Assembly: GCA_963675235.2 (NCBI GenBank) | Contig: CAXXFU010000002.1 | Span: 62,001 to 126,000, forward strand | Direction of reading: 5' to 3' | From: JAHJQZ01 sp963675235 | GTDB lineage: Bacteria > Pseudomonadota > Alphaproteobacteria > Rhizobiales > Devosiaceae | Length of the DNA stretch: 64,000 nucleotides | Part shown: positions 25,610-34,323 of the stretch, piece by piece | Position numbering within the stretch: the first letter of the stretch is position 1 | Layout of the letters: every line of letters starts with the position of its first letter | Position numbers and translations under genes: made by a program | Notes under the pieces: model-generated | Told to the model about the DNA's origin: nothing | Seen by the model: only the letters and a program-made list of their open reading frames with translations | Database searches by the model: none

Positions 25610-26983
25610 ATGACCGAGACGTGGACACCCAAATCCTGGCGGCAGATGCCGATTTCCCAGGTGCCCGCCTATCCCGATCCCGATGCGCTGGCCCGGGCCG
25701 AGACCCAGCTGGCAAGCTTCCCGCCGCTGGTGTTCGCCGGCGAGGCGCGCGACCTCAAGTCGAGACTGGCCCAGGTTGCCCGTGGTGATGCTTTCCTGCT
25801 GCAGGGCGGGGATTGCGCCGAAAGCTTTGGCGAGCACGGCGCCGACCATATTCGCGACTTCTTCCGCGTATTTCTGCAGATGGCGATCATCCTGACCCAT
25901 GGCTCGACCAAGGAAGTGGTCAAGGTCGGCCGCGTCGCCGGTCAGTTCGCCAAGCCGCGCTCGGCCGATATCGAGACGCTCGACGGCGTCGATCTGCCCT
26001 CCTACCGCGGCGATATCATCAACGACATCGCCTTCACGCCCGAAGCGCGGGTGCCCAATCCAGACCGCATGCTCGACGCCTACAGGCAGTCGGCGGCTAC
26101 GCTCAACCTGCTGCGCGCCTTCGCCACCGGCGGTTTCGCCAATCTCGCCCGCGTGCACGAATGGACGACCGAATTCGTCAAGACCTCGAATGCCTATCCG
26201 GCCTATGAAGAACTGGCCCACAAGATCGACGAGGCCATCACCTTCATGCGGGCGCTGGGGCTGACCCCGGAGAACACGCCGCAGTTGCGCGAGACCCGGT
26301 TCTTCACCTCGCACGAGGCGCTGTTGCTCGGCTACGAGGAAGCGCTGACACGGCGGGATTCGATCACCAATGACTGGTACGCCACCTCTGGGCACATGCT
26401 GTGGATCGGCGACCGAACTCGCCAGCCCGACGGTGCTCACGTTGAGTATTTCGCCGGCGTCAACAACCCGATCGGGCTCAAATGCGGCCCGAGCCTTGAA
26501 ACCGAGGACCTCAAGCGGCTTCTGGAGAAGCTCAATCCGAACCGCGAGCCGGGCCGGCTGACGCTGATTTCCCGTTTCGGCGCCGGCAAGGTCAAGGATC
26601 ATCTGCCGCGCCTGATCGAGACGGTACAGGCAGAGGAGCAGCAGGTCGTTTGGTGCTGCGATCCGATGCACGGCAATACGGTCAAGACCGAGTCCGGCTA
26701 CAAGACGCGGCCGTTCGAGCTGGTGCTGTCCGAGGTCGAGGATTTCTTCGACGTGCACAAGCAGATGGGATCCTATGCCGGCGGCGTTCATATCGAGATG
26801 ACCGGGCGCGACGTCACCGAATGCACTGGCGGCGTCTCGGCCGTGACCGAGAACGATCTGTCCAACCGCTACGACACGCGTTGCGACCCGCGGCTCAATG
26901 CCTCGCAGGCACTGGAGCTTTCGTTCCTGGTCGCTTCGCGCATCGCCGCGGACAACGGCCCCAAAGCCAAACAGGGCGCCTGA
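25610..26983 (+). CDS. Class II 3-deoxy-7-phosphoheptulonate (DAHP) synthase
   Basis: A 457-residue plant-like enzyme condensing phosphoenolpyruvate and erythrose-4-phosphate in the first step of aromatic amino acid synthesis. Diagnostic class II blocks: WTPKSWRQMPISQVPAYPD at the N-terminus, LQGGDCAESF with the metal-binding Cys near residue 67, WIGDRTRQPDGAHVEYFAGVNNPIGLKCGP near residues 264-290, WCCDPMHGNT near residue 348 and a C-terminal ECTGG with metal-binding Glu. This class is usual in Hyphomicrobiales. It is preceded by the repeat-rich gap rather than by an operon partner. Feedback control by aromatic amino acids is likely for the class but not visible here. Confidence 0.96.
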   Translation: MTETWTPKSWRQMPISQVPAYPDPDALARAETQLASFPPLVFAGEARDLKSRLAQVARGDAFLLQGGDCAESFGEHGADHIRDFFRVFLQMAIILTHGSTKEVVKVGRVAGQFAKPRSADIETLDGVDLPSYRGDIINDIAFTPEARVPNPDRMLDAYRQSAATLNLLRAFATGGFANLARVHEWTTEFVKTSNAYPAYEELAHKIDEAITFMRALGLTPENTPQLRETRFFTSHEALLLGYEEALTRRDSITNDWYATSGHMLWIGDRTRQPDGAHVEYFAGVNNPIGLKCGPSLETEDLKRLLEKLNPNREPGRLTLISRFGAGKVKDHLPRLIETVQAEEQQVVWCCDPMHGNTVKTESGYKTRPFELVLSEVEDFFDVHKQMGSYAGGVHIEMTGRDVTECTGGVSAVTENDLSNRYDTRCDPRLNASQALELSFLVASRIAADNGPKAKQGA

Positions 26984-27071
26984 GCCGCCAGCCAACGCCA
27001 ATAGGGGCATGCCGGCAGGGCGCCGGCACGCCATCCCACCCAGAGTATCGAGTACTCCCGGCCACACCCGA

Positions 27072-27086
27072 TTAGCCGAACATTAA
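27072..27086. promoter_or_regulatory. Candidate CtrA-binding box
   Basis: TTAG (27072-27075), 7-base spacer, TTAA (27083-27086) followed by CC: one mismatch from the alphaproteobacterial CtrA consensus TTAA-N7-TTAA(C). It lies 61 bases upstream of the outer-membrane protein start codon, a position where CtrA could act on its promoter. Confidence 0.4.
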
Positions 27087-27146
27087 CCCTAATAGACCAT
27101 GAATGAAGGTCCTGAGGTCCCGTGTTCTGTTGGGAAAGGTCGTGTG

Positions 27147-28103
27147 ATGGATTCCTCCAAACTTGCCGCTCTGACTGCGTCTCTGGCGCTTTGCGCTCTG
27201 CCGCAAGCGGCCGTGTCCGCCGACTTCCCTGAAGGGAACTGGCCGGACGGCATGCGTGGCTCCTACACCTGGACCGATGCGGCTCCCGAAAGCGTGCTCG
27301 GCTTCGAAGTCGGGCTCAGATATTTCTATTCGGTCGGCCAGCACCGCATGACACTGAGCGGCGGCGACGACTATGCCGAGGACGACAAGAGCCACATCCT
27401 CGAAGCTCACGTGCGCGTAGACGACCGCTCGACCGACACCTATTTCAAGGCACGGGCCGGCTATTCGCTTGTGGTCAACAGCGATTACGCGACCCCGGCG
27501 ACCGGTGGCGCGACGGTTTCAGCGACCGGCGGTCACATCGCCTACGCCGGAGCGGATATCGGCTATTTGCCGTTCGGCGTTCCCGAAGCCCGTTTCGGCG
27601 GCGTGGCCGGCTACGCCTACATGAACGAGGCGCCGTTCATGGGGCGGATATCCTATGCGACCGCCGGGGGCGGGGACAGCGACGTCAACAACCTCAATAT
27701 CCATGCCCTCAAGCTCGGTCTGGCCGGGCGCAGCCAGCTTGGCCCGTTCACCGTCGATGCCGAGGCTGCGGCCATCCCCTATGCCTGGCTCACCGGCACC
27801 TACGGGTCGTTCAGCGTTGCCAATTTCAACGACGGCGGCACCATCTACCAGCAGGGGTCGGCGGGCTCCATCGACGGTTCGCTCTATGGCGCCTCTGGTG
27901 AAGTGATGCTCGGCTTCCAGCCAACGGAAAACCTGTCGATCAATTTCGGTGGCCGCGCCTCCTACCTGACCGGTACGGCCAATGTGAATTTCACCGCCCG
28001 TGAAGTCGGCAATACCACCAACGCCCAGGACTATATTGTCGGTACGACGAACCTGTCGTTCCTGCGCTACGGCCTGCTCGCCGGCGTTTCCGGCAAGTTC
28101 TAG
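27147..28103 (+). CDS. Outer-membrane beta-barrel protein
   Basis: A 318-residue exported protein not matched to a named family. A signal peptide covers residues 1-25 (ALTASLALCALPQAAVSA). The rest alternates amphipathic strands rich in aromatic, Gly and Ser residues (LGFEVGLRYFYSVGQHRM, TYFKARAGYSLVV, LRYGLLAGVSGKF), with no long hydrophobic helix. It ends in Lys-Phe, and a terminal aromatic residue is the usual recognition signal for barrel assembly by Bam. The ATG at 27147 follows GGGAAAGG and starts the signal peptide exactly. A candidate CtrA box upstream suggests cell-cycle timing. Function unknown: porin, adhesin or structural surface protein are all possible. Confidence 0.75.
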   Translation: MDSSKLAALTASLALCALPQAAVSADFPEGNWPDGMRGSYTWTDAAPESVLGFEVGLRYFYSVGQHRMTLSGGDDYAEDDKSHILEAHVRVDDRSTDTYFKARAGYSLVVNSDYATPATGGATVSATGGHIAYAGADIGYLPFGVPEARFGGVAGYAYMNEAPFMGRISYATAGGGDSDVNNLNIHALKLGLAGRSQLGPFTVDAEAAAIPYAWLTGTYGSFSVANFNDGGTIYQQGSAGSIDGSLYGASGEVMLGFQPTENLSINFGGRASYLTGTANVNFTAREVGNTTNAQDYIVGTTNLSFLRYGLLAGVSGKF

Positions 28104-28187
28104 CTGCTATTCGGCGCGGGCGCTTGCCCGGAGTGGCAGGTGAGGATAAGTCTCGGCAGTCCTTCCCGAGTATCCTGAGGAGCTGCC

Positions 28188-29855
28188 GTGACCGACCGGC
28201 TTCGCATCGCACTGGCGCAACTCAATCCGACAGTCGGGGCTATTTCGGCCAATCTCGACCTGGCGCGTACGGCCCTTTCCGAAGCGGCGTCGGCCGAGGC
28301 CGATATCCTGCTGTTCACCGAACTCTTCCTGACCGGTTATTTCCCCGAGGACCTGCTGTTCAAGCCGCAATTCGTCCGCGATGCCCTCGAAGCGGCACGC
28401 GAACTGGCGCGGGCGACGCGCGATCTCGGCGTCACGGTGCTGCTGCCGAGCATCTGGGAAGACGAAGGGGTGCTCTACAATGCCGTGCTGATGTGCCGTG
28501 ACGGCGCCATCGTCGATTACCGGGCCAAGCGCGAACTGCCCAATAATGACGTTTTCTACGAGAAGCGCTATTTCACCGCCGGGCCGCTGCCGACGCCGTT
28601 CGAGATCGACGGCGTCAGGATCGGCGTGCCGATCTGCGAGGACATCTGGCAGGCGCATGTGCCTAAGTCATTGGCCGAAAACGGCGCCGAGATGTTGCTG
28701 TGCCCGAACGGGTCGCCCTATTGGCGCAACAAGCACTATACCCGCCGTGACCTCCTGCGCACCCGCATCAAGGAGGCTGGTTTGCCGATCCTTTATCTCA
28801 ACCAGGTCGGCGGTCAGGACGAGCTTGTCTATGATGGTGCCAGCTTCGGCATGGACGAAAAGGGTAAGCTCGTTTTCGAAGGGGAAAGCTTCAAGCCCGA
28901 TTTCGTCGTCACCGACTGGCAGCGCCGCGACGGCAAATGGGTGTGTGCCGAAGGCCCGCAGACCGCGCTGGTTTCTGTCGATGAAGCGCCGTGGCGCGCC
29001 TGTGTGCTGGGGCTCAGGGACTACGTCAGGAAGAACGGGTTTTCCAAGGTCGTTCTCGGCCTTTCCGGCGGCATCGATTCCGCCGTCGTCGCGGCGCTGG
29101 CGGTCGACGCGCTCGGTTCTCAGAACGTTCACTGTGTCATGCTGCCGTACCGCTACACTTCGAAGACCAGCCTGACCGACGCCGAGGACTGTGCCAGGCG
29201 CCTGGGCGTGCGTTACGACGTCGTCTCAATCGGCAGTCCGGTCGAGGCAGCGCTCGAGGAGCTTCAGCCGATCTTCGGCAATTTGCCGGCCGACGTCACC
29301 GAGGAAAACCTGCAGTCGCGCATGCGCGGCGCGGTGTTGATGGCGGTGTCCAACAAGCTCGGCTCGCTACTGGTGACCACCGGCAACAAGTCGGAAATGG
29401 CCGTCGGTTACGCCACGATATATGGCGACATGAATGGCGGTTTCAATCCGATAAAGGACATGCTGAAGATGCAGGTCTACCACATGGCCGCCTGGCGCAA
29501 CGCCCATATGCCTGACGATTGCCTCGGGCCGGAGGGCGAGGTCATCCCGCAGAACATCATCGACAAGGCGCCCTCGGCGGAACTCAGGGAGAATCAGACC
29601 GACCAGGACTCGCTGCCGCCCTATCCGGTGCTCGACGCCATCCTCGAAGGGCTGGTCGAAAAGGAACTCTCGACCGCCGAGATCGTGGCCGAGGGCCACG
29701 AACTGGCAGTGGTCAAACGCATCGAGAAGCTGGTCTATATCGCCGAATACAAGCGTCGCCAGGCGGCGCCCGGCGTCAAGCTGACGGAAAAGGCCTTCGG
29801 GTTCGGGCGCAAATACCCGATCACCAATGGCTATCGCGACGGCAGCGCCCAATGA
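28188..29855 (+). CDS. nadE: Glutamine-dependent NAD+ synthetase
   Basis: A 555-residue two-domain enzyme that converts nicotinate adenine dinucleotide to NAD+ using glutamine. The N-terminal nitrilase-like glutaminase shows its Glu-Lys-Cys triad in FTELFLTGYFPEDLL, AKRELPNNDVFYEKRYF and GVPICEDIWQ. The synthetase half has the PP-loop GLSGGIDSAVVAAL near residue 290 and later TGNKSEMAVGYATIYGDMNGGF. The start is GTG at 28188 with CTGAGGAG upstream. Its stop overlaps the start of gltX (ATGA, 29852-29855), so both are translated from one message. nadC, for the de novo route, is elsewhere in the window. Confidence 0.96.
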   Translation: MTDRLRIALAQLNPTVGAISANLDLARTALSEAASAEADILLFTELFLTGYFPEDLLFKPQFVRDALEAARELARATRDLGVTVLLPSIWEDEGVLYNAVLMCRDGAIVDYRAKRELPNNDVFYEKRYFTAGPLPTPFEIDGVRIGVPICEDIWQAHVPKSLAENGAEMLLCPNGSPYWRNKHYTRRDLLRTRIKEAGLPILYLNQVGGQDELVYDGASFGMDEKGKLVFEGESFKPDFVVTDWQRRDGKWVCAEGPQTALVSVDEAPWRACVLGLRDYVRKNGFSKVVLGLSGGIDSAVVAALAVDALGSQNVHCVMLPYRYTSKTSLTDAEDCARRLGVRYDVVSIGSPVEAALEELQPIFGNLPADVTEENLQSRMRGAVLMAVSNKLGSLLVTTGNKSEMAVGYATIYGDMNGGFNPIKDMLKMQVYHMAAWRNAHMPDDCLGPEGEVIPQNIIDKAPSAELRENQTDQDSLPPYPVLDAILEGLVEKELSTAEIVAEGHELAVVKRIEKLVYIAEYKRRQAAPGVKLTEKAFGFGRKYPITNGYRDGSAQ

Positions 29856-31198
29856 CACGTGTCCGTTTCGCCCCATCGCCGACAGGGCGCCTGCATGTGG
29901 GCAATATCCGCACGGCGCTGTTCAACTGGCTGTTCGCCAAAAGGACCGGTGGCGAATTCGTCCTTCGGTTCGACGACACCGACCTGGCACGGTCGACCCG
30001 TGAATTTGCCGACGGGATGCAGACCGATCTCGACTGGCTCGGCATCGCGCCGCACCTGATCGTCCGCCAGTCCGAGCGCGGCGACATCCATAATGCCGCC
30101 CGCGACAGGCTGATCGCCGATGGACGGCTTTACCCTTGCTACGAGACGGCCGACGAACTCGAGCGCAAGCGCCGCCGGGCGCTCGCCATGCGCAAGCCGC
30201 CGATCTATGACCGCGCGGCGCTCGATCTGACCGAGGAAGACCGCGTGCGGCTTGAAGCCGAGGGCCGCAAGCCGCACTGGCGCTTCCGGCTCGACGGACG
30301 GCACGTCACCTTTTCCGACCTGGTCCGCGGCGAACAGACTGTCGATACCGCCTCGATGTCGGATCCGGTGCTGATCCGCGAGGACGGTTCCTACCTTTAC
30401 ACGCTGCCTTCGGTTGCAGATGACATAGAGCTTGCCATCACCCATGTCATTCGCGGCGAGGACCATGTTTCCAATACTGGCGTGCAGATCGAGATCTTCG
30501 AGGCGCTCGGGGCGGAGCCGCCGATCTTTGCCCACCACAACCTTTTGACCGACGAGCACGGCGAAGGGCTGTCCAAACGCCTGGGGTCGCTGTCGATTTC
30601 GGACCTGCGCGCGTCCGGCTACGAGGCGCTGGCGGTAGCGATCGTTGCCGTGCTGACAGGCACGTCGATGGCCGTGACGCCCTATCCCTCGCTCGCCGCC
30701 ATTGCCGAAAGCTTCGAGTTCGCCACCGTTTCGCACGGGGCGGCGCGCTATTCGCCGATCGAGCTTGACGGGCTCAATGCCCGCATCCTGCATGCGATGG
30801 CCTATGAGGATGCCGTTCCGCGCCTTCAAAAGCTCGGGCTCGCGGAGCCGGACCTGTGGGAAGCGCTTCGGGAAAACCTCGAGAAGTTCGACGATATTGC
30901 CGATCTTGCGCGGCTCGTGGCCGGACCGATCGCACCGGTGATCGTCGACGAGGATGCCCTTTTCCTGCAAACGGCGGCCGGCTTGCTGCCTGACGAGCCG
31001 TGGGACGATCAGACCTGGAAAGACTGGACGTCGGCACTCAAGTCGGAAACCGGCCGCAAGGGACGCGCCCTGTTCCATCCGCTGCGCCTGGCCTTGACCG
31101 GGCGTGAGGCCGGGCCTGAACTCAGGACCCTGCTGCCACTGATCGGGCGTAAGGCGTCACTGGACCGACTAGCCGGACGACCCGGTCGCCGAACTTGA
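29852..31198 (+). CDS. gltX: Glutamate--tRNA ligase (GluRS)
   Basis: A 448-residue class I aminoacyl-tRNA synthetase. The HIGH-type motif is in RFAPSPTGRLHVGNIRTALFNW at the very start, and the KMSKS-type motif appears as GLSKRLGS near residue 235. TFSDLVRGEQ and DGSYLYTLPSVADDIELAITHVIRGEDH are GluRS-specific. Many alphaproteobacteria have two GluRS genes, one of which may charge tRNA-Gln; which type this is cannot be settled here. The ATG at 29852 overlaps the nadE stop, an unusual pairing of NAD synthesis and tRNA charging. The last 77 bases overlap the end of the convergent DUF2865 gene. Confidence 0.93.
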   Translation: MTRVRFAPSPTGRLHVGNIRTALFNWLFAKRTGGEFVLRFDDTDLARSTREFADGMQTDLDWLGIAPHLIVRQSERGDIHNAARDRLIADGRLYPCYETADELERKRRRALAMRKPPIYDRAALDLTEEDRVRLEAEGRKPHWRFRLDGRHVTFSDLVRGEQTVDTASMSDPVLIREDGSYLYTLPSVADDIELAITHVIRGEDHVSNTGVQIEIFEALGAEPPIFAHHNLLTDEHGEGLSKRLGSLSISDLRASGYEALAVAIVAVLTGTSMAVTPYPSLAAIAESFEFATVSHGAARYSPIELDGLNARILHAMAYEDAVPRLQKLGLAEPDLWEALRENLEKFDDIADLARLVAGPIAPVIVDEDALFLQTAAGLLPDEPWDDQTWKDWTSALKSETGRKGRALFHPLRLALTGREAGPELRTLLPLIGRKASLDRLAGRPGRRT

Positions 31199-32309
31199 GC
31201 AACTGCATATCGCCCGACGCGGCGGTTTCGACCGGCGTCGGGCTGGTTGCCGGACCTTGCTCGCCGGGCTGAACCGGGCGCGGGCGGGGCAGGGGAACGT
31301 GGATGGCCGCAACCTCGACCACCCGGGTCTGCTGACGCGGATCCCTGAGCGGCAGCGGGAAATCGAGATCATCGTAAGCGACCATGGCCCGCCCCGGGGA
31401 GGATCCGCCAATGGTTGCCACCTCGATCCTGCCGTAGGTCACCGGCGCCTTGCAGCTGCAGCTTGAATCGTATTCCTGACGATAGCGGAAAGCGTCGGGC
31501 AGGCTCGAATAGGGCGCGCCGGCGAGATTGATCATGTCCTCCGGCGTCTCGCCGGGATTGTGGTAGTAATAGAGTTCGACATCCGAACCCGGGCACTGGC
31601 TCTGGCAGGTCGCGTTGTCGTCGGCGAGGAACTCCGGAACCGTCGAGAAGCTGATCGGCCAGTAGTAGCCGTCGCAACTGCGCACGCACACCGTCCTCAG
31701 CGTCTGACCGTTCGGATTGTAGCCGTAAGGATCGAGCACCTGCTGGCCGCCGCCGAACAATTGCTCGAACAGGCGTGCAAACGGGCTCTTGATCTCGGAT
31801 TGCGAATTGTAGGTCGTGTTCGTGCCGGCATTGCAGCCGAACCGGGCAATCTGTTGAAGCGCCACTTCGCGTTGCTGGGAAACCGCCTGTCCGGTCTCGA
31901 TGCTGGCCGACAGCTTGGCGTAGTCGTCGCGTCCCTTGACGATCACCCGCGCCACCCGCATGCACTCGGCGGTCAGTTTCTGGCTCTTGTTGAGCAGGGT
32001 CTGGCAGCCGCCGCGCACGAACACGCTTTCTGCGTTCCGGATCTGGCCGGCAAGTTCGCGGGCCTTGTTCTGATTGACGTTGAGGACGCGGAAATCCTTG
32101 TTGTTGCTCAGTGTGCTGAGCGTGGCATTGAGCTGGGCGCAACTGGCAGACTGGGCCTGTGCCGTCCCTGGAGCGGTGACGGTGAGAACAAGCGCCACAA
32201 GCGCCAGCTTAACGATTCCGGTCTTCAATCGAGTTCCCGCCAACCCCCGAATGCCGTAACAGACCACACGATCGCTTGGTGTGGCCATGTGCTTCGGCAT
32301 AAGCTGCAT
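31122..32309 (-). CDS. DUF2865 domain-containing secreted protein
   Basis: A protein of up to 395 residues from the DUF2865 family, almost restricted to Hyphomicrobiales. A long N-terminal polar part precedes the hydrophobic signal segment (LKTGIVKLALVALVLTVTAPGTAQA), so translation could instead begin at a later ATG at 32288. The mature region has a helical part (residues 50-150) and then the DUF2865 core with many cysteines: RTVCVRSCDGYYWPISFST, CQSQCPGSDVELYYYHNPGETPEDM and YDSSCSCKAPVTYGRI. Paired cysteines suggest disulfides in the periplasm. Function unknown. Its 3' end overlaps that of gltX by 77 bases on the opposite strand. Confidence 0.85.
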   Translation of the reverse strand: MQLMPKHMATPSDRVVCYGIRGLAGTRLKTGIVKLALVALVLTVTAPGTAQAQSASCAQLNATLSTLSNNKDFRVLNVNQNKARELAGQIRNAESVFVRGGCQTLLNKSQKLTAECMRVARVIVKGRDDYAKLSASIETGQAVSQQREVALQQIARFGCNAGTNTTYNSQSEIKSPFARLFEQLFGGGQQVLDPYGYNPNGQTLRTVCVRSCDGYYWPISFSTVPEFLADDNATCQSQCPGSDVELYYYHNPGETPEDMINLAGAPYSSLPDAFRYRQEYDSSCSCKAPVTYGRIEVATIGGSSPGRAMVAYDDLDFPLPLRDPRQQTRVVEVAAIHVPLPRPRPVQPGEQGPATSPTPVETAASGDMQLLKFGDRVVRLVGPVTPYARSVAAGS

Positions 32310-32372
32310 CCACGCCTATAATATGGCGGATTCGTTACCCGAGTACGATGATCGAGAGTTGGAAGTGCGGCG

Positions 32373-33371
32373 ATGAGATTGGCAAGCCTTGAAAATGGCC
32401 GACCGGACGGGCGGTTGGTGTTGGTGTCCGACGACATGGCGCATTGCGTCTCGGCCGGACGCATCGCCCCGACGCTTCAGGCGGCGCTGGATAACTGGGA
32501 TGTGGCGGCGCCGCAATTGCGCCGGCTGTCGGATCAGCTCGAGCTGAAAGCCGTCGCTACCGAGCCCTTCGATCCGAATAAGGCGCTGGCGCCATTGCCG
32601 CGCGCCTATCAGTGGATCGATTGCGCCGCCTATCTCGGTCACCTTGAACGGGTGCGCAATCTCAAGGGTTCGCGCGACGTCGATCTGCAGGCGGAAAAAC
32701 CGCTTATGTATCAGGGCGCTTCCGACATGCTGGCGGCCGGCCATGCCGCGATCAGCGCGCCCGAAGCTGACCTCGCCATCGATATCGAGGCCGAGATCGC
32801 CGTCCTGCTCGGCCCGGTGCCGATGCGTCCGAACCGGCAGCAGGCCGACGACGCCATCCGCTTGGTGGCGCTTTGCAACGACGTGTCGTTCCGGCGGCTT
32901 GTCGATGCCGACCTCAATGGCGGCTTCGGCTTTTTCCATTCCAAGCCGGCGACGAGCTTTGCACCCGTCGTGGTCACGCCCGACGAACTGGGCGAGGGCT
33001 GGCGCGGCGGGCGGGCCCATGTCCGCGTCAAGGTCGATGTCAACGGCAAGCCGCTCGGCGACCTCGATGCCGGCGCCGACATGGATTTCGATTTCCCCGA
33101 CCTGATTTCCGCCGCCGCCAGCACGCGGGCTCTCGGTTGCGGCACCATCCTCGGCGCCGGCACCATCGCCAACCGTCACGACAAGCAGACGAATGGCAAA
33201 AAGACCAGCGGTTACGGCTGCATCGCCGAAGCTCGTACCGCCGAAAAATCGGTCGCCGGCAAGGCGCGGACTCCGTTCCTTGGCGCCGGCGACAAAATCC
33301 GCATCGAGGCCTTCGATTCACGTGGCGTCAGCCTGTTCGGTGCGATCAGCCAGGGCGTCGAGATCGGCTGA
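32373..33371 (+). CDS. Fumarylacetoacetate hydrolase family protein
   Basis: A 332-residue enzyme of the FAH family, which hydrolyses or isomerises C-C bonds next to a keto group in aromatic and other catabolic pathways. An N-terminal FAA_hydrolase_N-like part (residues 1-75) is followed by the catalytic domain from PRAYQWIDCAAYLGHLERVR. Metal-ligand positions are in DIEAEIAVLLGP and the NDVSFRRLVDADLNGGFGFFHSKP block, and LGCGTILGAGTIAN is the family glycine-rich motif. No other tyrosine- or homogentisate-degradation gene is nearby, so fumarylacetoacetase itself is not proven. The start at 32373 gives the family N-terminus. Confidence 0.88.
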   Translation: MRLASLENGRPDGRLVLVSDDMAHCVSAGRIAPTLQAALDNWDVAAPQLRRLSDQLELKAVATEPFDPNKALAPLPRAYQWIDCAAYLGHLERVRNLKGSRDVDLQAEKPLMYQGASDMLAAGHAAISAPEADLAIDIEAEIAVLLGPVPMRPNRQQADDAIRLVALCNDVSFRRLVDADLNGGFGFFHSKPATSFAPVVVTPDELGEGWRGGRAHVRVKVDVNGKPLGDLDAGADMDFDFPDLISAAASTRALGCGTILGAGTIANRHDKQTNGKKTSGYGCIAEARTAEKSVAGKARTPFLGAGDKIRIEAFDSRGVSLFGAISQGVEIG

Positions 33372-33586
33372 TGCGTTGGGAAGTATCTGGCATTTCACGA
33401 AGAATTGAGCCGGAACCGGGACCACCTCGCGCAAAATTCATGAAGCCTGCGCGGTTTCTCGCGTAGATTTTCCGCCATTCATTCGCCCCATTGCCGCTCG
33501 AAGCTGCATCTTCGACCGGCGCGGGATTTTTCCGCGCCTGCCATGCCCACTCATACCGGCATAAAGGCCAAACCAGAGGAACTCGT

Positions 33587-34039
33587 ATGAGCTTCAAGAA
33601 ATTGACCGCAATGTCCGTCGCCGCCCTCGTGACCGTTGCCCTTGCCGCCCCGGTCATGGCCGAGGGTGAAATGCTGAGCGGCGCCGATGCCATCGCCAAG
33701 CGCCAGGAGCTGATGAAAGAGAACGGCATGACCCTGCGCGGCGGCATGCAGGGCCAGTTCGAAGGCGACGCCCGCGTCGCCGCGGCCCAGACCATGGTCG
33801 ACAACTTCGCCATGCTCGGCGCGCTGTTTCCCGAGGATTCCCAGACTGGCGACACCAAGGCGTTGCCGGAAATCTGGACCGACCAGGAAGGCTTCATGGA
33901 AGCCTATAGTGCAGCCGTCGTTGCCTCGGCCAACCTGCTTACGGCCGCCAATACCGGCGATGACGCTGCCTGGAGCGCCGCCCTCAAGGAAGTTGGCGCC
34001 ACCTGCGGCGGTTGCCACACCAAGTACCAGGCGAAATAA
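33587..34039 (+). CDS. Cytochrome c' (class II cytochrome c)
   Basis: A 150-residue periplasmic haem protein. The signal peptide covers residues 1-26 (AALVTVALAAPVMA). The mature protein is a four-helix bundle with early RQELMKENGMTLRGGM and a C-terminal haem site CGGCHTKYQAK, in the position normal for cytochrome c'. These proteins bind nitric oxide and may protect against it. AGAGGAAC precedes the ATG. It is a single gene ended by a GC-rich hairpin. No nitric oxide reductase or sensor is near, so the physiological role is inferred from the family only. Confidence 0.93.
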   Translation: MSFKKLTAMSVAALVTVALAAPVMAEGEMLSGADAIAKRQELMKENGMTLRGGMQGQFEGDARVAAAQTMVDNFAMLGALFPEDSQTGDTKALPEIWTDQEGFMEAYSAAVVASANLLTAANTGDDAAWSAALKEVGATCGGCHTKYQAK

Positions 34040-34060
34040 TCGCCTGATCAGGGCTTGGCG

Positions 34061-34087
34061 ACGGCGCCCCCGAAACGGGCGCCGTTT
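34061..34087 (+). terminator. Terminator-like hairpin after cytochrome c'
   Basis: ACGGCGCCC (34061-34069) and GGGCGCCGT (34077-34085) form a perfect 9-bp stem with a 7-base loop; only three T residues follow. The remaining 236 bases up to cysS contain no recognisable gene. Confidence 0.55.
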
Positions 34088-34323
34088 GCTGCCTTCGGGC
34101 CGCGTCCTGCGGCGGATCGCGCCTGCCGAACAAAGCGCTTGATTTGATCGGCAAGGGCCGGCATTCTCCGCGCCCATGAAAACCGTTCAACCGATTTGCA
34201 TTATCGGCTGCATTATTATCCGCTGACTTTTCGGTGGCGGCGCGGTTTTCCTTGTCCTTTTGACAGCTTGAATGACCCGATGCCTGCCACCGGCTAACAC
34301 CCTAGGCTGCGCAGGATCGCGTC

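Noticed and set aside
23820..25715. 631-codon minus-strand open frame across gor
   Set aside because: Antisense shadow of glutathione reductase; Arg/Gly/His-rich with no family signature.
34260..34288. TTGACA at 34260-34265 as the cysS promoter
   Set aside because: The -35 box is perfect, but at 16-18 bases downstream there is only CCTGCC-like sequence, so no convincing -10 box exists.
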